Origin: Crocinitomix sp.
GTDB lineage: Bacteria > Bacteroidota > Bacteroidia > Flavobacteriales_D > Crocinitomicaceae
Assembly: GCA_030836155.1 (NCBI GenBank)
Contig: JAURQI010000070.1
Location: forward strand, 1-36,109
DNA: 36,109 nucleotides
Direction: 5' to 3'
The translations under genes were made by a program, and so were the position numbers. The notes beneath the pieces were generated by a model. It made no database searches, was not told the origin of the DNA, and worked only from the letters and a program-made list of their open reading frames with translations. Positions 25,470-32,724 of the stretch are shown piece after piece (position 1 is the stretch's first letter; every line of letters starts with the position of its first letter).

Positions 25470-25902
25470 GATTCAAATATATAGAAGATACATTTACTTT
25501 TCACAACTTTTTGTTGTTTTCTTGTTTTTGTCGTGTAAGGAAGAGCAATACCCTATTCCGAATGTACCTGTAAATCAAAACATCAATTTAGATTTACCCG
25601 CATATTCACCACTTAATGCACCTGGAGGCTATGTTTACGTTACAGGTGGCAGCCGAGGAATTATTGTATATCGGAATTTCGATGAATTCGTCGCTTTGGA
25701 TCGTCACTCCACTTATGAGTCTCACAAGGAATGTGCCATAGTGGAAGTTAATCCCGATAACATCTTTGAATTGATCGACACTTGTTCAGGTTCAACCTAT
25801 AGCATTATAAGTGGTGTTGTGATGAGTGGACCAGCTCAATATGGACTTCGGAGATATAACACTTATTGGGACGGAGCATTTACAGTCAATATCTTTAACT
25901 AG
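25468..25902 (+). CDS. Lipoprotein with a degenerate Rieske-like domain
   Basis: A 144-residue lipoprotein: signal YIYFSQLFVVFLFLSC with the lipid-bearing Cys at residue 23. The mature chain (LPAYSPLNAPGGYVYVTGGSRGIIVYR, then FVALDRHSTYESHKECAIVEV, then DTCSGSTYSIISGVVMSGPA and YGLRRY) follows the layout of Rieske [2Fe-2S] domains and of Bacteroidota Rieske-like lipoproteins. The two cluster boxes are altered: instead of CxH and CxxH the sequence has RHST and DTCSGS, so the His ligands are not both present and a normal cluster is doubtful. The GPA...L..Y end of the fold remains. Its start codon shares CATG with the divergent gene. Confidence 0.7.
   Translation: MIQIYRRYIYFSQLFVVFLFLSCKEEQYPIPNVPVNQNINLDLPAYSPLNAPGGYVYVTGGSRGIIVYRNFDEFVALDRHSTYESHKECAIVEVNPDNIFELIDTCSGSTYSIISGVVMSGPAQYGLRRYNTYWDGAFTVNIFN
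25474..25481 (-). promoter_or_regulatory. -10 element of the small basic protein gene
   Basis: TATATTTG matches TAnnTTTG; GTTG lies 22 bases upstream (25504-25507), close to the usual spacing. Transcription would begin at about 25468-25469, at the ATG itself. The element lies inside the first codons of the divergent lipoprotein gene. Confidence 0.5.
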
Positions 25903-25927
25903 GTTAAATCACATCATATTGGAAAAG

Positions 25928-25965
25928 AAAAAAGGGTGATGGTTAAAAAACCATCACCCTTTTTG
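25928..25965. terminator. Bidirectional terminator between converging genes
   Basis: AAAAAAGGGTGATGGTT pairs with AACCATCACCCTTTTT around a 4-base A loop. It separates the Rieske-like lipoprotein gene from ahcY, which converge here. Confidence 0.93.
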
Positions 25966-25988
25966 AGTATTCTACTACGTTCTATTAA

Positions 25989-27302
25989 TTAATAGCGGTA
26001 GTGCTCAGGTTTGTATGGACCTTCAACTTTAACACCAATATAATCAGCTTGGTCTTGTGATAACTCTTCAAGTTCAACACCAATTTTCGCTAAATGTAAT
26101 TTCGCTACTTTTTCATCAAGATGCTTAGGCAACATATAAACGTCATTCTCATATTGATCTGTATTGTTCCACAACTCAAGCTGAGCTAGCGTTTGATTCG
26201 TAAACGAGTTTGACATAACAAAAGAAGGATGTCCTGTAGCACAACCTAAGTTTACCAACCGACCTTCTGCAAGTAAAATGATATCATTGCCGTTAACGTT
26301 ATATAAATCTACTTGAGGTTTGATTTCCTCTTTTGAATCACCAAAGTTATTATTCAACCATGCCACATCTATTTCATTATCAAAATGTCCAATATTGCAG
26401 ACGATTGTTTTATCCTTCATTTTCTCAAAGTGCTTTCCAACGATAATATCTTTATTACCAGTTGTTGTAACAACAATATCGGCCTCACTTACAGCATCAA
26501 TCATCTTTCTTACCTCAAAACCGTCCATTGCAGCTTGAAGCGCACAAATTGGGTCAATTTCAGTAACAATAACACGTGCACCTGCACCTCTTAATGAAGC
26601 AGCTGAACCTTTACCTACATCACCATAACCACCAACAACGGCAACTTTACCTGCCATCATTGTATCTGTAGCACGACGAATAGCATCAACTAACGATTCT
26701 TTGCATCCGTATTTATTATCAAATTTAGATTTTGTTACAGAATCATTTACGTTGATCGCAGGCATTACTAAAGTTCCGTTTTTCTTTCTTTCATAAAGAC
26801 GATGAACACCAGTCGTTGTTTCTTCTGATAATCCTTTAATCCCTTTTGTCAATTCAGGATAACGATCAAAAACCATATTTGTCAAATCTCCCCCATCGTC
26901 GAGGATCATATTCAACGGTTGACCTCCTTCAAAAGCGTGCAATGTTTGCTCTATACACCAATCAAATTCTTCTTCATTCATGCCTTTCCAAGCAAAAACT
27001 GGTATGCCTGCTGCTGCGATAGCTGCAGCGGCTTGATCTTGAGTTGAGAAAATGTTACACGAAGACCATGTCACTTCCGCCCCCAATTCAACTAATGTTT
27101 CAATTAAGACAGCTGTTTGAATTGTCATATGAAGACATCCGGCGATTCTTGCACCTTTCAACGGCTTCGAAGCTCCGTATTCTTCTCTTAATGACATTAA
27201 ACCTGGCATTTCAGCCTCAGCTAATCTAATTTCTCTTCTACCCCAATCAGCAAGGCTTATATCCTTAACTTTGTACTTCACTTGTTCTTGTGTATCACTC
27301 AT
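25989..27302 (-). CDS. ahcY: Adenosylhomocysteinase (S-adenosylhomocysteine hydrolase)
   Basis: Splits S-adenosylhomocysteine into adenosine and homocysteine in the activated methyl cycle, keeping SAM-dependent methylation uninhibited. I chose ATG 27302 ([21 protein letters not shown], 437 residues); the frame is open from 27362, but that part holds the promoter. Visible landmarks are [16 protein letters not shown], the substrate-site segment [15 protein letters not shown], the NAD-binding loop [25 protein letters not shown], and the family's typical C-terminus [10 protein letters not shown], in which Lys and Tyr reach into the neighbouring subunit. Confidence 0.97.
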   Translation of the reverse strand: MSDTQEQVKYKVKDISLADWGRREIRLAEAEMPGLMSLREEYGASKPLKGARIAGCLHMTIQTAVLIETLVELGAEVTWSSCNIFSTQDQAAAAIAAAGIPVFAWKGMNEEEFDWCIEQTLHAFEGGQPLNMILDDGGDLTNMVFDRYPELTKGIKGLSEETTTGVHRLYERKKNGTLVMPAINVNDSVTKSKFDNKYGCKESLVDAIRRATDTMMAGKVAVVGGYGDVGKGSAASLRGAGARVIVTEIDPICALQAAMDGFEVRKMIDAVSEADIVVTTTGNKDIIVGKHFEKMKDKTIVCNIGHFDNEIDVAWLNNNFGDSKEEIKPQVDLYNVNGNDIILLAEGRLVNLGCATGHPSFVMSNSFTNQTLAQLELWNNTDQYENDVYMLPKHLDEKVAKLHLAKIGVELEELSQDQADYIGVKVEGPYKPEHYRY

Positions 27303-27331
27303 TTTTTCTTTTTTTTCTTTAAATGATTGCA

Positions 27332-27339
27332 CAAAAGTA
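27332..27339 (-). promoter_or_regulatory. -10 element of ahcY
   Basis: TACTTTTG matches TAnnTTTG and predicts a start near 27326, giving a leader of about 24 bases before ATG 27302. This argues against the longer frame starting at 27362. No clear -33 TTTG is seen. Confidence 0.55.
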
Positions 27340-27379
27340 CAAAACAAGTTTCTAATTTGCACATTTTAAACAGATAGCC

Positions 27380-28003
27380 TTGCAATTCGAAATTAACGAC
27401 ATATTTGCTCACGGAGATAATCAAATCAAAACTTTGTCTTATTCTCACCAGGGTATTTCGAGTCTAAACATAGACCTATTAAATGATGAGGACAAAGTAA
27501 GGTTTGGAAAATTGGGATGCGAAAAGCGAAAAGCGGAATTTTTTTTCACCCGTGTTCTGTGGCAACATTTTGACGCTTATCAACGAATAAGCTATAACGA
27601 AAACGGGAAACCTTTTTTATCAAATGGTCACCTGAGCATTTCTCATTCTAAAAATATTGTCGCTATAAGTTATGGAAAACATAAATCTGTTGGGGTTGAT
27701 GTCGAACATTTTAATCCTAAAATTAAAAGAATACAGCGAAAATTTGTTTCTGAAAAGGAGGCAAAACAGTTGAATATTGATAATGAACAGGTTCTAACAA
27801 CTATCTGGAGCATAAAAGAAGCTATATATAAAATGATGGGGATTCCCGGATTAAGTTTTAAAAATGAAATGGAAGTTAGGCTCATAGGGGATGAAAACAT
27901 CATTTTTGTTCTCATTCCAGCTGAAGGTTGGAAACCATATAGATTCGAGAGACTTGTCTACCCAGATTACATACTGACCTACTGTGAAATAGCTCCGCAT
28001 TAA
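27380..28003 (+). CDS. 4'-phosphopantetheinyl transferase family protein
   Basis: A 207-residue Sfp-type enzyme that moves the phosphopantetheine arm of coenzyme A to a conserved Ser of carrier proteins. The family motifs are present: NGKPFL and LSISHS at about 75-90, GVDVE with the Mg-binding D107 and E109, and WSIKEAIYK with E147. The only early start is TTG 27380, 77 bases from the divergent ahcY start; ATG codons downstream would remove conserved sequence. No polyketide or peptide synthetase gene is near, so acyl carrier protein of fatty acid synthesis is the simplest substrate. Confidence 0.9.
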   Translation: MQFEINDIFAHGDNQIKTLSYSHQGISSLNIDLLNDEDKVRFGKLGCEKRKAEFFFTRVLWQHFDAYQRISYNENGKPFLSNGHLSISHSKNIVAISYGKHKSVGVDVEHFNPKIKRIQRKFVSEKEAKQLNIDNEQVLTTIWSIKEAIYKMMGIPGLSFKNEMEVRLIGDENIIFVLIPAEGWKPYRFERLVYPDYILTYCEIAPH

Positions 28004-28029
28004 GACGCGGTATTTTCGGAAATTATTTG

Positions 28030-28037
28030 TATTTTTG
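28030..28037 (+). promoter_or_regulatory. Candidate -10 element of the Kelch gene
   Basis: TATTTTTG matches TAnnTTTG and would give a leader of about 68 bases before ATG 28111. There is no clear -33 TTTG at the right distance, so it is weak. Confidence 0.35.
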
Positions 28038-28110
28038 TTAGCTGATGATTTGCGTTTAAAGCCAACTTTTTGTATTGTCTTAACGTTGTAGAAATCAAGC
28101 AACTTACTCT

Positions 28111-29337
28111 ATGAGATTATTAAAACCATACCTACTCGCACCGTTAATGTTATGCGGTCTGTTTATACTAACCACTAGTTTTACCAGAACTTGGTACCAA
28201 AAAGCCAATCACGGTGGTGACGCCCGACACAGAGTGGTTGGATTTGCTATTGGAAACAAAGGGTATATTGGTGGTGGACACGTAAACTCTGGAATTGAAA
28301 TTACCTATCGTGATTTTTGGGAATATGACCCAGCTACTAACAGTTGGACACAAATAGCTGATTTTGCTGGCGGACTTCGTTATCATTCTAGTGCTTTTGT
28401 TATTGACGGCGCAGCTTATGTGGGATGCGGTGAAAATTCAACTAATGAATACACCAACGATTTTTGGAAATATGTCCCTGAAGTAAATAGCTGGTTTGCA
28501 GTAGCAGATATGCCTGGGACTCCTCGAAGAGGTGGAATTGCATTTTCGGTATATGGATTAGGTTACTATGGAACGGGGCAATCAGAAGAAGGTTATCATA
28601 CTGACTTATTTGAATATGATCCAGCATCCGACACTTGGACATCAATAGCAGACTTTCCAGGAGAAGCTAGAAATGCTTCTGTTAGTTTTGTTTATGAAAG
28701 TAAAGCTTATGTAGGAACTGGTCACAAAGTTGGCGAAGCGCTAAACGACTTTTATGTTTATGATCCAGCAACTGATAGTTGGGATACATTAGCAAGTGTT
28801 GGAGGATCTATCCGTCAAGACGCCATGGGATTTTGTATTGATGGGAAGGGATATATTGGACTTGGTAATGATAATATCGATACCGACTTCAGGGATATAT
28901 GGGAGTATGATTTTGATTTGGATACCTGGACTAAAGTTGGGGATTTTGCTGGACAAAAGAGGCGTTATGCTGTGACTTTTGTAATTGAAAACAATGTCTA
29001 TTTGTGTAGCGGAACAGATGGAACCAACATGAAAGATCTTTGGGTTTGGGCTCCAACCGTATCCATTGAAGAAGAACAACTCCATCAACTATCGATAAAC
29101 GCCTATCCAAACCCATCCAATGATTGGATGCGAATCAATCTAGACGGAATAGATGACCTATCAACTGTTGATTTAGTTTTATCAATAAGCAATATTAATG
29201 GACAAACGGTTTATAAAAAACCAATCGATCAGTCTCAGATTATCTTGAATAAGAATGAAATTGGCAGCGGAATTTATTTTGCTCAAATCACTTCAAGTAA
29301 AGGCATTGTTCACCAAACTAAGATCGCTTTTAAGTAG
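28111..29337 (+). CDS. Kelch-repeat T9SS-secreted protein
   Basis: A 408-residue exported protein. After a hydrophobic signal segment (LLAPLMLCGLFILTTSF) come at least five Kelch repeats of about 47-50 residues, each with a Gly-rich pair and a spaced W, for example FWEYDPATNSWTQIADF, FWKYVPEVNSWFAV, LFEYDPASDTWTSI, FYVYDPATDSWDTL and IWEYDFDLDTWTKV. This is a Kelch propeller. From about residue 330 a T9SS type A sorting domain follows (INAYPNPSNDWMRINL, GSGIYFAQI, KIAFK). Its TAG directly abuts the ATG of the GGGP-synthase gene, so both are read from one transcript. Role unknown; such propellers bind proteins or sugars. Confidence 0.9.
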   Translation: MRLLKPYLLAPLMLCGLFILTTSFTRTWYQKANHGGDARHRVVGFAIGNKGYIGGGHVNSGIEITYRDFWEYDPATNSWTQIADFAGGLRYHSSAFVIDGAAYVGCGENSTNEYTNDFWKYVPEVNSWFAVADMPGTPRRGGIAFSVYGLGYYGTGQSEEGYHTDLFEYDPASDTWTSIADFPGEARNASVSFVYESKAYVGTGHKVGEALNDFYVYDPATDSWDTLASVGGSIRQDAMGFCIDGKGYIGLGNDNIDTDFRDIWEYDFDLDTWTKVGDFAGQKRRYAVTFVIENNVYLCSGTDGTNMKDLWVWAPTVSIEEEQLHQLSINAYPNPSNDWMRINLDGIDDLSTVDLVLSISNINGQTVYKKPIDQSQIILNKNEIGSGIYFAQITSSKGIVHQTKIAFK

Positions 29338-30078
29338 ATGAATCGCTTTTTAGACATATTGAAAAACGGCAAGCGAAAGATCGCGATTTTGATTGATCCT
29401 GAAAAGACGAAAGAACAAGATCAAATCGATGCTTTAGCAGAAAAGGTAAACATATTAAAACCTACATTTCTGTTTGTCGGTGGCAGCACTGTCACTAAAG
29501 ATGACCTACATAAGTGCATTGACAACCTCAAAGCTAAAACTGATATTCCGATTATCCTTTTCCCTGGCTCCCACCAGCAAATATCGGAAAATGCAGACGG
29601 CATATTATTCCTATCTCTAATTTCAGGGCGAAACCCTGATTTTTTGATCGGTCATCAAGTAGAATCAGCTCACCTCTTAAAGGAAATGGATTTAGAAATC
29701 ATTCCGACCGGCTATGTTTTAATAGACGGAGGAAAGCCTACAGCCGTGACCTATATCAGCCAGACAACCCCTATTCCGGCTGACCAACTGCAGATAGCTT
29801 CTCAAACGTCTATAGCGGGAGAAATGCTCGGTTTAAAAACTATTTTTCTTGATGCCGGTAGCGGAGCTCAGCAAACCGTTTCAAAAGAAATGATTTCGGC
29901 CGTTCGATCCGCCATTAGCGTTCCTTTAATTATTGGTGGTGGAATAAAATCAATCACTGATATAGATTATGCCTTTGAGGCAGGAGCGGATCTTGTCGTA
30001 ATAGGAAACCAAGTGGAGGCTGATATAGACTTTTTACTTGATATAAAAACACACCTTAATCAACATTTTGTTGATTAA
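29338..30078 (+). CDS. Geranylgeranylglyceryl phosphate synthase family protein
   Basis: A 246-residue TIM-barrel prenyltransferase of the PcrB/GGGPS family, which joins a polyprenyl diphosphate to glycerol-1-phosphate through an ether bond. Supporting segments are KIAILIDPEKT near the start, TFLFVGGSTVT, IILFPGSHQQIS, IPTGYVLIDGGKPTAV, FLDAGSGAQQTVS and the phosphate-binding IIGGGIKSITDID, ending ADLVVIGNQVE. In archaea this is the first step of membrane lipid synthesis; Bacteroidota carry a group II version whose product in the cell is less clear. It begins with the base after the Kelch stop codon and is followed 20 bases later by the CotH gene. Confidence 0.92.
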   Translation: MNRFLDILKNGKRKIAILIDPEKTKEQDQIDALAEKVNILKPTFLFVGGSTVTKDDLHKCIDNLKAKTDIPIILFPGSHQQISENADGILFLSLISGRNPDFLIGHQVESAHLLKEMDLEIIPTGYVLIDGGKPTAVTYISQTTPIPADQLQIASQTSIAGEMLGLKTIFLDAGSGAQQTVSKEMISAVRSAISVPLIIGGGIKSITDIDYAFEAGADLVVIGNQVEADIDFLLDIKTHLNQHFVD

Positions 30079-30098
30079 CTGATTTGAAAAATTAAACC

Positions 30099-32711
30099 AT
30101 GAAAAAAATTTTAGTTGCCCTTCTTGGCTTTTTCACATTGACCCACACATGGGCTCAGTATCTTGAAATCCCCATAGCAAACATTGAATCGGGCGTTTAT
30201 ACCGAAGATGTGATGCTCGAGTTAGATCACGTTGAGGATGGTGTATCCATTTTCTACACCTTAAACGGAGAAGAACCAACGGTCGCAGATAATTTATACA
30301 CTGGACCTATTTCATTATCCACCATTTCAGGTGAACCGGATGTATATTCGGCTATTCCAACAAACCCCTCGTTAACTTATCCCTATGGCACTTACAGTCC
30401 AGGTCGTGCTGCGAGTCGAGGTTGGGTACCTCCTTATGCTGATGGATATAAAGTAAATATTGTTCGGTACAAAGCCTTTAAACCGGCTTATGCTCCCAGC
30501 GAAACGGTAACGCAAACCTTTTTTATTGATCCATTTGGTGCTGAAAAATACACCATGCCAATTGTTTCCATCGTGATGGATTATCAAGATATTTTCTCAG
30601 ATGAAGAAGGAATATATGTATACGGAAATCATCCTGACGGAAACTATGAACAAAAAGGATCAGATTGGGAGCGCGTTATGAGTTTTGAGTTTTTTGACCA
30701 AAACGGCGAATTGTCGATTAAACAAAATTGTAGAACAAGAATTCATGGAGGCGGTAGCCGTCACGCACCTAAAAAGACCTTTCGAATCTATGCCGAAACT
30801 GGTGAAATTGAAAACTTCAAATTTCCATTTTTTGAGGATACAGAACAAAAGAAATTCAAACGAATCTTGCTTAAAGCTGGTGGACACCGCCCTGACTGTT
30901 TTCCAAGAGACGATCTTGGAAATATGATTACAAAAGGAATTAATGTGGAGCAACAACATTTCCGTCATGTTATTGTATTCATCAACGGTGAGTATTGGGG
31001 AATACATTCGATTAAAGAGCGTATGGATGACTATTTCATTCAGAATCTTTATGGTATTGATGATGATGAAATCACGATGCTTGACCAAGAATATGATGTC
31101 CAAGGAAACGGACAGCCAGCGGATAGTGCTAAAATGAAAAACTTGGAGCTTTTCGTTGATGTTAATGACATGAACGATCCGTATAACTACACTTATGCAA
31201 CAGATCGAATAGATGTTGACAACTATATTGATTATATGTGTGCTGAAATCTTCCTAAGTAATGAAGATTGGGTTTATTCAAATGTAAATCTTTGGAGAAA
31301 AACGGGTGAGTTTAACTCGGCCCTACCAGCAGGACACAATGGTAAATTCAGATGGGCTGTTTATGATTTAGATGGCGCGTTTGGAGGATCTTGTAATGCC
31401 GCTTATTATACAGTGAACACTTTAGCTGCTGCAACTATAGAATCAGGAGATTTTTCTTCTTATTCACGTTTCTTTAGAGGAATGTTGGGTAGTGATGAAT
31501 TTAAAAACAAATTCATCAATCGGATGAGTGATTTAACCAACTCGTGGTTTAAGAGTTCTGTAGTGCATCAAAAGATCGACTCAATCTATAATATGTTGAC
31601 ACCTGAAGTATATGAAAATGCAGTTAGATGGCGTTACCCTTCATTTGCTGCTAGTATAGAAGAACGATATGATGAAGTACCAGGCATTGAACGTTGGAAT
31701 GAATTATTCGACCTACTTCATATTTTCGCCTCACGCCGTCAACGTAAAGTGCGAGAACATATTATGGAGAAATGGGGTTACGCAGACACCAATAAATTAA
31801 CCGTTAATGTTAATGATGTCGATATGGGACGCGTTCAGGTTAATAGTATCTTAATCAATAAGAACTTACCAGGTGTATCGGCAGACTTATACCCATGGGT
31901 AGGTGATTATATAGATGGTGTTCAACTTCCTTTAATTGCTGTCCCATTGCCTGGTTATCGTTTTGTAGAGTGGATTGAAACAGGAGAAACAAATGACACT
32001 ATCGTTTGGGATCCTCTTGGAGATGCGACGTATACTGCCTTATTCGAAGAAGACCCCGATTTCCAATCTGTATTGATTAACGAAGTTATGTTATCCAACT
32101 CTGACTATTTAAAAGATAATTTTGGTCAACATGATGATTGGCTTGAATTATATAATCCGAACGACTATCCCGTTAACATTTCGGGTTGTCAATTTAAACG
32201 CGACGACAGAACATGGACAATACCCAACGGTTTTGTAATGCCTGCAGATGGTTATCTACTCTTTTGGCATGATAATGAAACATACCAAGGAAAAGACCAT
32301 GTTAGTTTTAAACTATCCAATAAAATAGACACTGTGTTCTTAATGACTCCATCAGGTAATGAAATGGATTATTTGCGTTATCCGGTGACTCCTACAGACA
32401 ATTCTTATGGCAGGTATCCAAATGGAAGTGAAACTTTTTCACAATTCACCTATCCAACACCTATTGGTAATAATGATTTCTCGAGTCAAAAAGAAGAAGT
32501 TATAATTCTGACACCGTTAAAAGCTTATCCAAATCCAAGTAACAATCTTGTTTTCTTGAATAAAGTCGTTTCATTCAACCTTTTCAATATGCAAGGACAA
32601 GTTGTGATGACGGAACAAAACGCCAATCAATTTGAAGTCGGACAACTTGAATCTGGCATCTACATTTTGCAAGCAGACAATCAAGAAACGTTGAGAATTG
32701 TTGTACGCTAA
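30099..32711 (+). CDS. CotH-kinase family, lamin-tail T9SS-secreted protein
   Basis: An 870-residue exported protein. Signal peptide to about residue 19 (LTHTWAQ). Residues 25-150 resemble a chitobiase/hexosaminidase C-terminal-type Ig domain (VSIFYTLNGEEPT, NIVRYKAFK). A CotH domain covers about 150-560 (MPIVSIVMD, RIHGGGSRHAPKKTFRIYA, FRWAVYDLDGAFGG), related to secreted protein/sugar kinases and to the spore coat kinase CotH. At about 655-775 lies a lamin-tail domain (LINEVMLSNSDY, DDWLELYNPNDYPVNISG, WTIPNGFVMPADGYLLFW). The last 75 residues are a type A sorting domain (KAYPNPSNN...ESGIYILQ...IVVR). It may phosphorylate exported proteins or bind cell surface material; neither is shown. 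Confidence 0.92.
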   Translation: MKKILVALLGFFTLTHTWAQYLEIPIANIESGVYTEDVMLELDHVEDGVSIFYTLNGEEPTVADNLYTGPISLSTISGEPDVYSAIPTNPSLTYPYGTYSPGRAASRGWVPPYADGYKVNIVRYKAFKPAYAPSETVTQTFFIDPFGAEKYTMPIVSIVMDYQDIFSDEEGIYVYGNHPDGNYEQKGSDWERVMSFEFFDQNGELSIKQNCRTRIHGGGSRHAPKKTFRIYAETGEIENFKFPFFEDTEQKKFKRILLKAGGHRPDCFPRDDLGNMITKGINVEQQHFRHVIVFINGEYWGIHSIKERMDDYFIQNLYGIDDDEITMLDQEYDVQGNGQPADSAKMKNLELFVDVNDMNDPYNYTYATDRIDVDNYIDYMCAEIFLSNEDWVYSNVNLWRKTGEFNSALPAGHNGKFRWAVYDLDGAFGGSCNAAYYTVNTLAAATIESGDFSSYSRFFRGMLGSDEFKNKFINRMSDLTNSWFKSSVVHQKIDSIYNMLTPEVYENAVRWRYPSFAASIEERYDEVPGIERWNELFDLLHIFASRRQRKVREHIMEKWGYADTNKLTVNVNDVDMGRVQVNSILINKNLPGVSADLYPWVGDYIDGVQLPLIAVPLPGYRFVEWIETGETNDTIVWDPLGDATYTALFEEDPDFQSVLINEVMLSNSDYLKDNFGQHDDWLELYNPNDYPVNISGCQFKRDDRTWTIPNGFVMPADGYLLFWHDNETYQGKDHVSFKLSNKIDTVFLMTPSGNEMDYLRYPVTPTDNSYGRYPNGSETFSQFTYPTPIGNNDFSSQKEEVIILTPLKAYPNPSNNLVFLNKVVSFNLFNMQGQVVMTEQNANQFEVGQLESGIYILQADNQETLRIVVR

Positions 32712-32724
32712 GGTAATTACATAT

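Noticed and set aside
27303-27362. N-terminal extension of ahcY
   Set aside because: The extra 20 codons contain the -10 element TACTTTTG; ATG 27302 gives the family's normal start.
30660-31103. 147-codon minus-strand open frame within the CotH gene
   Set aside because: It lies wholly opposite a well-supported CotH domain and has no recognisable features.
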